The position numbers and the translations under genes are program-made. DNA of 64,000 bases from assembly GCA_947359465.1 (NCBI GenBank), contig OX375880.1:18298120-18362119 (forward strand), written 5' to 3'. Below the pieces are notes generated by a model. The model saw only the letters and a program-made list of their open reading frames with translations. It was not told where the DNA came from and ran no database searches. Below are positions 1 to 10,500 of this stretch, in pieces; the first letter of the stretch is position 1; every line of letters starts with the position of its first letter. The DNA is from Metellina segmentata. Lineage: Eukaryota > Arthropoda > Arachnida > Araneae > Tetragnathidae.

Positions 1-5
1 CAATT

Positions 6-881
6 ATGACTTCCTTAATTTTGGATAACATACCTTTTCTTTCAAACTTCTTAAAAAATGGATCTATTCGGAACATTAAATTATTATTTTCCATAGTTTA
101 CCCTAACGAAATTTACGACCGCACTAGTCGAAGAAAACTTCGTGTTTTCGCAGGTTTTGATTCTGATTTCAATTTGCAAAACGCTAAGGAATCCCTGCTG
201 AAAGAGTTATCTTTAACTAACTTTATCTGTATATGTGATATTTTAAATTTAGATGTAGAGGGCTCCGCTGAAGAATTGTGTGAACGAATTTTACTTTCGC
301 TTTCTGATTTAAAATCATTGCATGAAATGTTAGACTCAAATTCTGATGATGAAACAGAACAGGAAGTAGTCTGTAGTAGTAGTAAGCGCGAAAAAGAAGG
401 AACGGAAATTTCCCCTAAACCGTTATCGCAGGTGGCTTCCCCCAGTAGTCAAAACATATCCCATCCGGCGCCAGAAAAACAAAATATCCAAACAAATCCA
501 TTCAGTGTTAAAACATTCTCGTTTTCTGATGATTCGTCTAAATCGAATGCAGCTGTTGTTGACCGTTTTTCTTGGTTATTTCTGAAAGATGTGTTAATCG
601 AAGAACGTTCGTTCTCGGGTCTAAATTCTTATTCTGTTTATTCATTTATTAAGGATGTCGAAAATTTCTTTTCATTGTATGAAGTAACTCTTGAGTTGCA
701 AAAACTTCTAATATGTAAAAAATTGTTGATAGGCGCAGCAAAAACTTTCATTCAGAGTCAGAATGCCTTAACAACCTTTTCTTCCTTGAAAACCGCGTTG
801 ATAAATGAATTTGGTCAAAGATTTAACTCCCGCGAAATACATGTCGAATTAAGTAGGCGCAAATTAGATGAAAAAGAATCC
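6..881 (+). CDS. Ty3-type retrotransposon gag, N-terminal part, split by BEL insertion
   Basis: This is the beginning of a Gag protein of a Ty3/mdg-like LTR retrotransposon. Gag assembles the particle that packages the element RNA. I see an ATG at 6 and an open frame rich in Ser, Asn and Lys, with a low-complexity acidic/Ser stretch near residues 110-180 and a Leu-rich capsid-like segment after about residue 190. The frame runs to 881, where the LTR of a BEL element begins; the last codons of the open frame (to 971) are LTR sequence. The frame resumes at 6715 without a stop, continues to 6765 and again from 7552. The 5' LTR and primer site lie left of the window, so the start could be further upstream. 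The assignment rests on continuity with the clear pol part at 7552-10992, because this part has no diagnostic motif of its own. Confidence 0.75.
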
Positions 882-1067
882 TGTTCCGTGTTTGTAACTT
901 TCGCCTTGGCGACGGAGCACCACCCCCGTGGCGCCACTGGGCGATCTTGTAACCTTGATGAAAGGAAGTGAGGAGGGACGAGTGTCGGCTCCCAGAACGC
1001 ACGCATGTGAATAAATGATAAAGTTTATACAGTCCACTGTCTTATTCAATCGCTAAACCTCTGCACA
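882..1067 (+). repeat. 5' LTR of the BEL/Pao element
   Basis: 186-bp LTR beginning TGTTCCGTG and ending CTGCACA. It contains an AATAAA at about 1010-1015 within GTGAATAAATG, a plausible polyadenylation signal. The sequence directly after it (TTTTGGTCCTAGCGACC) is where the primer-binding site should be; I cannot name the tRNA with confidence. Confidence 0.95.
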
Positions 1068-1119
1068 TTTTGGTCCTAGCGACCCGGAGGTTCTTAAACC
1101 AGTGCAAACTCTTGTAAAA

Positions 1120-1809
1120 ATGACAGACAACGTCATTACAACGCTAAATAGAAGGCGCGGAAACATTCGCGCACAAATTACAAAGGTCTCCAAGACTGTG
1201 TCTGACAACAAGTTGGATATCGCAGAACTGAAAGCTCAGCTGGAAGTCATCGCAAAAATTGAAGATAAATTTGATTCGCTAAAGAATGACTATTATAATA
1301 GTGTAAGCGAAGAAGACTTCGAAACTACAGAAGACAATCTATCGCAGATCGACGACGAGATTCGGAAGTTAGAGGTAAGTCTCAAAACCTCTATTAATAA
1401 AATTCAATCCGAAATATCGAATCAAAACTTTGATAGTGTTTCTCATGAATCTTCAAATTCACTAACGGATGAACAGCCCAAAAGAGCCTTGATAAAACTC
1501 CCAGAACTCCCACTTCCAACATTTAATGGGAAATTCGAAGAATGGAATCTGTTCAAAACTCAATTTAATACACTAATTTCTGATAATCCTGCTCTGTCTG
1601 AAAATGAAAAACTCCACTATCTTCGGGGAGCGCTAAAGGGTGACGCTAAAATAATTGAAACATCCGATGACAACTATACTTCCCTTTTCAAGGCGTTAAT
1701 ACAGAGGTATGAAAACAGAAGAATTATTGTAGACTGTCACATTAAAGGTATTCTCAATATGCAATCAATCAAACATGAATCCGCTAAGGGGATCTTCGGA
1801 ATTTATTAG
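1120..1809 (+). pseudogene. BEL/Pao gag (DUF1759-like), frame-broken
   Basis: N-terminal Gag of the BEL element. The first ATG is at 1120; the open frame upstream of it uses no ATG. Residues about 10-120 look like coiled coil, rich in Lys, Glu and Asp. They are followed by the LPTFNGKFEEWNLF-type segment typical of DUF1759 Gag proteins of Pao elements (about 1508-1560). The frame ends at a TAG at 1807-1809, but coding resumes in the -1 frame from about 1800 and runs unbroken into pol. The switch lies at a run of four G (1788-1791), where a fifth G would keep one frame. Either a 1-bp loss, a sequence error in a homopolymer, or an unusual -1 shift would explain it. The mid-gag position argues against a normal gag-pol frameshift site. 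Confidence 0.85.
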
Positions 1810-4800
1810 ATTCTGTAAAAAAGAATCTTAGATCTCTAAAAATCTTAGATCTCGATAGAAACCAATTTTCTAACGCTATATTATTAAATATCCTTCTGGA
1901 TAAGTTAGATCGTGAAACTCGAAAGCAATATGAATTAACACTTAAGGATAATGAAGTACCAAGTTTTGATGAATTTTTAGATTTCTTAGAAAGAAGATGT
2001 CAAATTCTAAATAGCATCAATTCCAGTACTGCATCTAAATTTAATCCAGAACGATCGAAATCTCTCATCGTGAAATCTAACAGAACTCCTAGAATGTGCG
2101 TGGCTTGTAAAACCCAAACACATCAATTATATCATTGCGATAAATTCAAAAATATGAAATTGTCTGACAGACTGAATTTGGTTAAGAAACATAGACTTTG
2201 TCTCAATTGTTTAAGTGATTTTCATGTATTATCTCAATGCAATTCGAAAGTTTCTTGTTTCGTTTGTGGGAAATTTAATCACCACACATTATTGCATAGA
2301 TATTCTTTCCCAAACGCTAACGCCAGGCAGTCCAGTCAGTTCGACGCTTTGCCCAACCCACACATTTCGTCGCTGGAAGATCAAGGACAACAAAATCAAA
2401 ACGAACCTGCAGCTGTCGATACAAAGGTGTCAGAAAATGCTCGCCTTGCTCTTTTTTCAAACGGAAATAATAAACGAATATTGATAAACACTGCGTTGAT
2501 TTATATCAGAGATGTTAATGGCATGAAGAGACCTTTTCGCGCGATTCTCGATTCAGCGTCTGAGTCATCCTTTCTTACTGTGAGAGGTGCAGAAGCTTTG
2601 GGTTTGAAAAAACAAAATACTAATATTCTTATTAGCGGATTGAGTGATTCAGCGTTGAACGTAAAATCGAAAGTTAAAACTCGCTTATCAAATCAAAATG
2701 GTGATGCTCAATGGGAAATTGACCTGTTAATTGTTCCAAAAATAACAGACTTTACTCCTTCTAAGGAGATTAATATTTCTCATTTAAATATTCCAAGTAA
2801 TATACATCTCGCAGATCCGAAATTCTTTACCCCGCAAAAAATTGATGTTCTATTGGGTGCAGAATTATTCTTCGAGTTCTTAAATGCAGATAAGATAGAT
2901 TTGGGAGAAAACTTGATTCTACAGTCAAGCTGCTTTGGATACCTAGTCTCGGGTACTATTTCGGATAATAATTCAAACAATAAAGCAAACCACTGCTTTT
3001 TGTCTACAAATTTAGAAGCTCTAAATAAAACACTGACATCTTTCTGGGAAATTGAGGAGGTTGAGAATGTAAAATCCTGCAATAGTGAAGAATTAAATTA
3101 TTGTAATGAGCACTTCGAAAAAACACATTTCAGGAATACGGATGGCAGGTATGTAGTAAAAATGCCATTCAAACCAGAATTCTCTGAAACCATGCTAGGA
3201 AGTTCCAAGAAAATCGCTTCTAAAAGGTTAGATCATTTATGGCAGCGTTTGGAACGTGATCCTGCTATGAAAGAACTGTACACAGAATTTCTTAGCGAAT
3301 ATGAACTTTTGCACCACATGGAAGAAATAAGGGAAAATAAAGATTTGGATGAAGGATACTTTCTTCCACACCATGGAATACTATCATCATCAAAAACGAC
3401 TAAATTACGTGTAGTATTCGACGCCAGCGTCAAAACAACTAACGGCAACTCTTTAAATGATTTATTATGTAAGGGAGGGGTACTTCAAGAAGACCTTTTC
3501 TCGATCCTAATTAGATTCAGAAAACACATTCATGCTTTCACTGCTGACATCAAGCAGATGTTTAGAATGATAGAATTAAATCCTTCGCAATTCAAACTTC
3601 AAAAAATCCTGTGGAAGGACAGTATATCGTCGCCACTTAAGGTTTACCAGTTGAGAACCGTCACATACGGCACCGCTTGTGCTCCGTACTTAGCAACGAA
3701 AACTTTGCAACAACTCGCCTTAGATGAGAAAGATAACTTTCCCTTAGCTTCAAAGATTGTGCTTCAAGACTTTTACATGGATGATTGTCTCTCTGGTTCA
3801 TCAGATCTAAGGAAGATTGAACTGCTTAAATCCGAATTAACGCAACTCCTTCTGAAAGGAGGGATGACCTTACACAAGTGGTGTACTAACAAAGCTCAAT
3901 CCACGGAACCTAAAATATTTCCACTTGATCGAAATGCTGAAGAAATAACAGTAAAAACATTAGGTATGCTATGGAACAGTTCAAGTGATACGTTTACGTA
4001 TAGAGTCAACATCAGTTCAAATCGCAACTATACCAAAAGAGACGTACTTTCTCAAATTGCACGTATTTACGATCCTCTTGGTCTCCTTGGACCTGTGATT
4101 GTCAAGGCTAAGATTTTCATGCAACAGTTGTGGTTGCTGAAATTGGAATGGAACGAAAATTTACCTCCAGATGTTTCTCAAGAATGGGGGAAATTTATTG
4201 GGACATTACCTGGCTTAGAGTCAATCAAGGTACCAAGATGCTTTATGAAGTCTGATGTCGAGTTTGTAGTGCTGAACGGCTTCGCTGATGCATCCTCAAG
4301 GGCTTGCGGTGCAGCAGTGTATATTCAAACTGTGTCCTTCACCAAGGAAGTATCCAGTCAACTCCTGTGCAGTAAATCACGTGTGGCTCCAGCGAAGGTC
4401 ATGACTATCCCGCGACTTGAATTATCAGCGTGTCTTCTTTTAGCGAAGCTAATTCACAAGGTCTTAGCAGCTCTAAGACTAAAGGTAGACTCTGTGCAAC
4501 TATGGTCTGACTCTACCATAGCTCTTGCCTGGATTCGTACTCCTGCAAACTTGTTGAAGACCTTTGTCAGCAACAGAGTGTCGGAGATTCAGCAACTATC
4601 CAAGGAGTTCAAGTGGCAACATGTTCCATCGATGTGCAACCCGGCCGATATGGTTTCCCGAGGACTGGATGTGAGAACCCTGGCAGCAACTGAGCTGTGG
4701 TGGAAGGGACCAGAATTTTCAAGGCTGAATGCAACATCTCTAGATACTGTGCAAATTTCCAATGAATTGACTGAAAAACCGTATTTGGAAGAACTTAAAT

Positions 4801-6344
4801 CTCCTTCCAGGCTAACTCTGACTCTATCCAGTGATCCAAATCTTTTGGATGATTTGTTTGATCTCACTAACAGTTTTCATAAATTAATTAGAATTCTAGC
4901 CTTTATTTTCAGATTTATAAAAAATTGTAAAGATCGAGAAAGGCAGAAAGGCTCCCTCTCTCCCGAAGAATACCACAGAGCAGAAACCTGCTTGATTAGG
5001 CATCTTCAGATAAGGTATTTTCTGCCTGAGATTTCAGCTTTAAAAAAGGGATTCGCAGTTCCTCTATCAAGTAAGCTAAAATTTCTTAATCCATTTCTAG
5101 ATCCCGAAGGCTTAATCAGAATTGGAGGTAGACTCACTCATGCTAAAGTAAAGTATGACCACAAACACCCCATTGTTTTGCCGGCAGGTAACAATTTGGT
5201 CAAACTGATATTTCAGTATTATCACAATCGGGATTTTCATGTGGGTCCACAAGCCCTATTAAATACCGTTCGTCAAAAATATTGGCCACTTGGTGGCAGA
5301 AATATTGCGAGAAAGGTTGTTCATGAATGCTTACAATGCTTCAAAAACAAACCTATAATTGCAAATCAGTTGATGGGGAATCTTCCTCCTGAGAGAGTAA
5401 CACCTAGTTCTACATTTTCAAATGTCGGTCTAGATCTTTGTGGGCCATTCCAAATAAAGTACAAGGGTCAAAGAAAGGGTACCCTCCAGAAAATCTATGT
5501 GGCCATATTTGTGTGTATGGTTACAAAGGCTGTGCACCTAGAATTCGTCTCAGACTTAACGTCAGAGGCTCTAATTGCAACAGTAAAAAGATTCTTTGCT
5601 CGCCGCGGTAAAAGTTCGATAATATTTTGTGATAACGCTACGAACCTTGTTGGGGCTTCAGCAGAACTTAAACGTTTACGCGAAATAGTGTTGAAGAATG
5701 AAGACATTTCCAGCTTCTTGGCCTCTGAAGGCATCATGTGGAAATTTTCGCCTCCTAGAGCACCCACCTTTGGTGGTCTTTGGGAGGCAGGAGTGAAAGC
5801 CTTTAAATATCATCTAAAAAGAGTGGTGGGCCCAGCTAAACTAACACTAGAGGAATTTCTAACGGTAATCACACAAATCGAAGGCATCTTAAATTCGCGA
5901 CCACTCTCTCCTTTGTCAACAGATACAGACGATTTTCAGGTATTGACACCTGGCCATTTTATAATAGGAAAACCTATTAATTCCATTCCGGAACCAAATT
6001 TGATAGACCGAAGTGATAACCTTCTTAACCGGTGGCAAAAAAATCAAAAATTAGTTCATACTATATGGAAACACTGGCAGAATAACTATTTGAGTCAGTT
6101 ACAACAACGAAATAAATGGCTGTTTAAAAAACCAAATATACTTCCAGGGATGTTAGTGTTACTGAAGGACGCACAACTTCCCATGTGTACATGGTCACTA
6201 GGTCGTATCATTAAAGTAATCCCAGGCTCTGACGGAAACGTTAGAGTAGTCGATGTACGCACCCCTAAGGGTAACTTTAGGAGAGCGGTTTCAAACATTA
6301 GTATATTGCCTATTGTTGATAATCAAGTACATTCTGTAAAATAA
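1800..6344 (+). CDS. BEL/Pao gag C-terminus plus protease, RT, RNase H and integrase
   Basis: Long open frame covering the rest of gag and all of pol. In order: three Cys/His clusters (CVACKTQTHQLYHC near 2097, CLNCLSDFHVLSQC near 2199, CFVCGKFNHH near 2256); an aspartic protease with DSAS (about 2550, DUF1758/peptidase A17 type); reverse transcriptase with YMDD at 3774-3785; RNase H beginning at NGFADASS (about 4275); an integrase zinc-binding H-H-C-C region (about 5160-5350); an integrase core with D in GLDLCGPF, D in FCDNATN and E in GGLWEAGVK; then a C-terminal DUF5641-like segment ending near 6310. All catalytic residues I looked for are present. It reads into the gag frame at the break described for 1120-1809. 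No start codon of its own is expected. Confidence 0.93.
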   Translation, partial: NLLDSVKKNLRSLKILDLDRNQFSNAILLNILLDKLDRETRKQYELTLKDNEVPSFDEFLDFLERRCQILNSINSSTASKFNPERSKSLIVKSNRTPRMCVACKTQTHQLYHCDKFKNMKLSDRLNLVKKHRLCLNCLSDFHVLSQCNSKVSCFVCGKFNHHTLLHRYSFPNANARQSSQFDALPNPHISSLEDQGQQNQNEPAAVDTKVSENARLALFSNGNNKRILINTALIYIRDVNGMKRPFRAILDSASESSFLTVRGAEALGLKKQNTNILISGLSDSALNVKSKVKTRLSNQNGDAQWEIDLLIVPKITDFTPSKEINISHLNIPSNIHLADPKFFTPQKIDVLLGAELFFEFLNADKIDLGENLILQSSCFGYLVSGTISDNNSNNKANHCFLSTNLEALNKTLTSFWEIEEVENVKSCNSEELNYCNEHFEKTHFRNTDGRYVVKMPFKPEFSETMLGSSKKIASKRLDHLWQRLERDPAMKELYTEFLSEYELLHHMEEIRENKDLDEGYFLPHHGILSSSKTTKLRVVFDASVKTTNGNSLNDLLCKGGVLQEDLFSILIRFRKHIHAFTADIKQMFRMIELNPSQFKLQKILWKDSISSPLKVYQLRTVTYGTACAPYLATKTLQQLALDEKDNFPLASKIVLQDFYMDDCLSGSSDLRKIELLKSELTQLLLKGGMTLHKWCTNKAQSTEPKIFPLDRNAEEITVKTLGMLWNSSSDTFTYRVNISSNRNYTKRDVLSQIARIYDPLGLLGPVIVKAKIFMQQLWLLKLEWNENLPPDVSQEWGKFIGTLPGLESIKVPRCFMKSDVEFVVLNGFADASSRACGAAVYIQTVSFTKEVSSQLLCSKSRVAPAKVMTIPRLELSACLLLAKLIHKVLAALRLKVDSVQLWSDSTIALAWIRTPANLLKTFVSNRVSEIQQLSKEFKWQHVPSMCNPADMVSRGLDVRTLAATELWWKGPEFSRLNATSLDTVQISNELTEKPYLEELKSPSRLTLTLSSDPNLLDDLFDLTNSFHKLIRILAFIFRFIKNCKDRERQKGSLSPEEYHRAETCLIRHLQIRYFLPEISALKKGFAVPLSSKLKFLNPFLDPEGLIRIGGRLTHAKVKYDHKHPIVLPAGNNLVKLIFQYYHNRDFHVGPQALLNTVRQKYWPLGGRNIARKVVHECLQCFKNKPIIANQLMGNLPPERVTPSSTFSNVGLDLCGPFQIKYKGQRKGTLQKIYVAIFVCMVTKAVHLEFVSDLTSEALIATVKRFFARRGKSSIIFCDNATNLVGASAELKRLREIVLKNEDISSFLASEGIMWKFSPPRAPTFGGLWEAGVKAFKYHLKRVVGPAKLTLEEFLTVITQIEGILNSRPLSPLSTDTDDFQVLTPGHFIIGKPINSIPEPNLIDRSDNLLNRWQKNQKLVHTIWKHWQNNYLSQLQQRNKWLFKKPNILPGMLVLLKDAQLPMCTWSLGRIIKVIPGSDGNVRVVDVRTPKGNFRRAVSNISILPIVDNQVHSVK

Positions 6345-6523
6345 TAATTTTGACTTTAAATTACTCTTAAATTGTAGATTGTACTGTAGAGTTATATTGG
6401 TGTGTATAATTATTTGTGTTTACAGTCTTCTTTAAGAATTTGTAATGTTTGTATAATTAATTGTATTTGAATATTTTATAATATCTATTTGAAATATTTG
6501 CAATATTTCAACGCCGGGCGGGA

Positions 6524-6709
6524 TGTTCCGTGTTTGTAACTTTCGCCTTGGCGACGGAGCACCACCCCCGTGGCGCCACTGGGCGATCTTGTAACCTTGA
6601 TGAAAGGAAGTGAGGAGGGACGAGTGTCGGCTCCCAGAACGCACGCATGTGAATAAATGATAAAGTTTATACAGTCCACTGTCTTATTCAATCGCTAAAC
6701 CTCTGCACA
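6524..6709 (+). repeat. 3' LTR of the BEL/Pao element
   Basis: Same 186 bp as the 5' LTR with no differences seen. It is preceded by a short purine-rich stretch (GGGCGGGA, 6516-6523) that fits a polypurine tract. Confidence 0.95.
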
Positions 6710-6714
6710 AATCC

Positions 6715-6765
6715 CTTGCCGAATATTTAATAGCACTCCGCGAGATAGCAGCTAGATCTGATGCA
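6715..6765 (+). CDS. Ty3 gag, middle fragment between two insertions
   Basis: Seventeen in-frame codons without a stop between the 3' LTR of the BEL element and the left end of the CAGGGTGG MITE. Their frame joins both the gag part ending at 881 and the frame starting at 7552, once the 5-bp BEL duplication and the MITE with its duplication are discounted. This is the evidence that both insertions hit one previously intact gag-pol frame. Confidence 0.8.
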
Positions 6766-7544
6766 GGGTGGTAACAGAACCTGGAAAACCGGGAAATCAG
6801 GGAATTCTCAGGGAACTTTTTATTTCTGGAAAAATCAGGGAAATCTCAGGGAAAATTTCCAAATTTTACTAAAAATAAGGGAAATTTTGACAATTTATAC
6901 GGCTACCATTATCGTTTATCCTATTTAGAGATGCGCTATTACGATTGCTTTTGAGAATCGAATAAATCGTATTCGCCGAAATTGTGATTCGAATAAAGAA
7001 CCATAGCGTAATTTTTTAACACCGCGGAAACCGCCGCTACCGTTTTTTTCTCGGCTGCAGCGTCTTGTCGCCGTGAGGCTAGCGATACAACTTGTGGGAT
7101 ACAATTTGAAATTTTTGTAGCAAATGATGTTTTTTGTGTATTAAATTAATTATTTTTGTTTGTCATTATATTTGTGAAGAATTTTTTATGTATATTTGCA
7201 TTTGGTTTCGATAAATAGTATGACAATGTAGGGTCAGGTGTAAAAAGTTCATAATCAAAATATTTTATCCAGTTTTTCATATGCAATTATAAGAGTTCCA
7301 TTAAGGTTTCCAACCCTTGCAATAACAATTAAAATATCTGTAGATAAAAATATTTGTTGAGAATGATTCTTTTACACCCTCTGACCCTAAATATTTAAAA
7401 ATAGTGTTGTGTGGATACTGTATATCGATACGGATCACAACATTTCTTAAGGGAATTGTTAAATCAGGGAAATTTTTGTGAGACTATCAGGGAAATCATG
7501 GAAATTTCAGGGAACTTTTTTCCAAGGATTTTGTTGCCACCCTG
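6764..7544. mobile_element. MITE with CAGGGTGG ends (hAT-like), in Ty3 gag
   Basis: A 781-bp element with inverted ends CAGGGTGGTAACA / TGTTGCCACCCTG. The flanks share TGATG exactly (6759-6763 and 7545-7549); a 7-bp TGATGCA duplication is the alternative if the ends are drawn two bases further in. Both subterminal zones (6783-6850 and 7465-7520) consist of repeated words such as GGGAAATCAGGGAA. No transposase is present. A smaller inverted-repeat unit lies inside at 7229-7389 (TAGGGTCAG...CTGACCCTA, both arms followed by GTGTAAAAG-like sequence). Confidence 0.85.
7229..7389. repeat. 161-bp inverted-repeat unit inside the MITE
   Basis: The ends are TAGGGTCAGGTGTAAAAAG and the reverse complement of CTTTTACACCCTCTGACCCTA. 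It is probably a second, smaller MITE nested in the first. I cannot see a clear target duplication. Confidence 0.5.
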
Positions 7545-7551
7545 TGATGCA

Positions 7552-10500
7552 CAAATTGATGAAAGTTCAATTATAGATTACTGCATACGAGGAATAAATG
7601 ATTCTAACGCTAATAAAATGTTATTATACGGTAGCAAATCGATGACAGAATTCAAAGAAAAGCTTAATATTTACGAAAAGATTTTTCAGAGTAAAAATCG
7701 TTTTTCTAATAATCATTCTCGTACCCATAATGAAACAAATACTAGTCGCACTTTTGATTCTAAACTTCATCATTATCCTCAAAATTCTAAATCACAAAAC
7801 CAAACTTCGATTTCCTCCAAACATTTAACTTGTTATAACTGCAATGGTACAAACCATATTTCGCGAAACTGCCCAGATAAAAATCGTGGAAAACGCTGTT
7901 TAATTTGTAAAAATTTTGGTCACATTTCATCACAATGCCTAAAAACCGCGACTCAGAAATCACCCGATGTTGTTAGTTCAATTAAAGAAATTACTCCGCA
8001 CACATGTAAAGTAATTACACTTTTAAATACCAAATACTCTGCGTTAATTGATACTGGAAGTCCCGTAACTTTAATGCAGCATGGTATATGGAAATTCATT
8101 GGTTCTCCTGAATTGACGCACAATACTTCCCTCCTTACTGGATTTGGTTCAGCAAAGACCCCAGTGATAGGTACATTTACTTCTTCCATCCAAATTGATG
8201 GAATTAACTTTGATACAACTTTTCGTGTTGTACCCGACTCCTCCATGACGTACCCCATCCTAATTGGCTGTGATGTTATTCATCAAGCAACCATGACTGT
8301 TGCCCCGGATGGAATAAAATTTACAAAAACTGACCCCACTTCGACGTCTTTGTCCGAAAATTTCATCCTGCACATCGAGGACGATACCCCAGAGTTTGAT
8401 GTGGACCGCAGCATTCCCAGAAAAATCCGTGATGACGTTCAACAATTGCTCCAATCCTACTTGCCGAAAAAGACTAAATCAACTGATGTCGAACTGAGTG
8501 TTACTTTGGTCGACGAAAAGCCAATCTATCATTCACCTCGCCGTTTGCCTTTTGTGGAACGTGACATAGTTGAAAAACAAGTCGACGAATGGCTTGCCAA
8601 TGATGTCATTGAGCCCTGCTCATCGCCGTACTCAAGTCAAACACTTGTTGTGCGTAAAAAGAATGGTGATCCCCGTGTCGTTATTGACTATCGCCAAATT
8701 AACAAAGTGATTGAAAAAGATCGATATCCCCTACCACTCATTGAGGATATTCTTGATCAGTTGCAAGATGCTAAAGTGTTCAGTACTTTGGACATGAAAA
8801 ATGCTTTCCATCAAGTTTCAGTTGCAGAACAAAGTCGTCCATACACTTCTTTTGTCACATATCGTGGACAGTACCAATTCAAACGTATGCCTTTTGGTAT
8901 GGTGAATTGCCCCGCTGTGTTTCAACGTTTCATCAATACTGTGTTTCGTGACCTGATAGTCGAGGGAATTGTTCTACCTTATATGGATGATTTGGTTATC
9001 CCTGCCAAAGATGATGTTGAAGCTCTGTCCCTACTTCGTTTAGTTCTTGATGTCGCCAAGGACTATGGACTTGAGATTAACTTCAAGAAATGCCAATTTT
9101 TTCACCGCCGTATTGAATTTTTAGGACACATCGTTGAGTCTGGAAAACTTTTTCCTTCGCCTTCTAAAACTGATGCTGTCACCCGTTATCCAGAACCCAA
9201 ATGCACGAAAGATGTTCAGAAATTCCTCGGACTGACCGGTTATTTTCGTAAATTTATACCGTCCTACTCACTCATCGCTAAACCTCTTAGTGACCTGCTT
9301 CGTAAAGACTGTAAATTCCATTTTGACGCAAATGAACGATCCTCATTTCTTCACCTCAAACGACTTTTATGTGAAAATCCCGTTTTGGCCATTTACCGCC
9401 AAAATGCTGAAACTGAAGTGCACTGTGATGCTTCAATAGATGGTTTCGGTTGTATCCTACTTCAGAAGGACACTGACAATAAATTCCATCCCGTGTATTA
9501 CCACAGTCGCAAAACAAACGACAGTCAACGCAAATACTCCAGTTACGAACTCGAAGTCCTTGCAATCGTCGAGGCCTTACGTAAATTCCGTGTGTACATT
9601 CTAGGTCAACACTTCACAATAGTGACCGACTGTGATGCCTTCACTAAGACAATGACAAAAAAAGATGTCTGTACGCGCATTGCTCGATGGATTTTACTTC
9701 TTCAAGACTTTGATTATTCAATCGTTCATCGCTCAGGAACAAAAATGGCTCATGTTGATGCTTTGAGTCGTGTGCTTGTTGTTTCCGTATCTCCTGATCC
9801 ACTTACTATTCGTATACATCGTGCTCAACAACAAGATGCTTCTCTTCGCGCCATCTGTGAACTCGCATCAAAATCGAATTATAATGACTTTACTACAAAG
9901 AATGGTGTTCTTTACAAATTCGTCAATGGCAATGACATTCTTGTTGTACCAGAATCGATGCACCTTGATATAATTCGTAGTGCCCATGAACGAGGTCACT
10001 TTGCCGTTAAAAGAACAGAGGAACTCATTAAGCAGCAGTACTATATTCCTCAATTACACCAAAAGATCGAACAGTATATATCAACTTGTATACCTTGCCT
10101 TCTCTCAAACAAAAAAGCCGGCAAACAAGAGGGTCTGTTAAATCCTCTTCCCAAAGACGATACTCCTCTACATACATACCATCTCGATCATCTTGGACCG
10201 TTAGCAACTTCAAACAAAAATTATCGTCATATTTTAGCTGTGATTGACTCATTCACCAAGTTCTGTTGGCTCTATCCGTGTAAATCAACCACATCCAAAG
10301 AAGTTATTGCTAAGCTTGAAGTGCAAAAAACTACTTTTGGTAATCCCTCCCGAATTCTCACTGATCGTGGTTCCGCTTTCACATCTGATGAATTCACGCA
10401 ATATTGTGCCAATGAAAACATTCAACTGCACCACGTAACTACTGGTTTGCCCCGTGCAAATGGACAGGTCGAAAGACTCAACCGCAGTATCATCGCTGTG

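Larger units (their letters stand above)
882..6709 (+). mobile_element. BEL/Pao LTR retrotransposon, nested in Ty3 gag
   Basis: A complete-length BEL/Pao element. It is bounded by two 186-bp LTRs (882-1067 and 6524-6709) that I read as identical over their whole length, each starting TGTTCCGTG and ending CTGCACA. It is flanked by a 5-bp target duplication AATCC (877-881 and 6710-6714). BEL/Pao elements usually make 4-6 bp duplications. Identical LTRs mean little time has passed since insertion. It carries a gag with one frame break and a long intact pro-RT-RNaseH-integrase frame, and no env-like frame. It interrupts the gag of a Ty3-type element in the same orientation. Confidence 0.95.

Noticed and set aside
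2070..6344. Separate pol ORF starting at 2070
   Set aside because: The codon there is GTG and the frame is open further upstream to about 1800, continuous with gag; pol is part of a gag-pol frame with one break.
7411..7551. N-terminal extension of the Ty3 pol frame
   Set aside because: This part is MITE sequence with no ATG; the retroelement frame only resumes at 7552.
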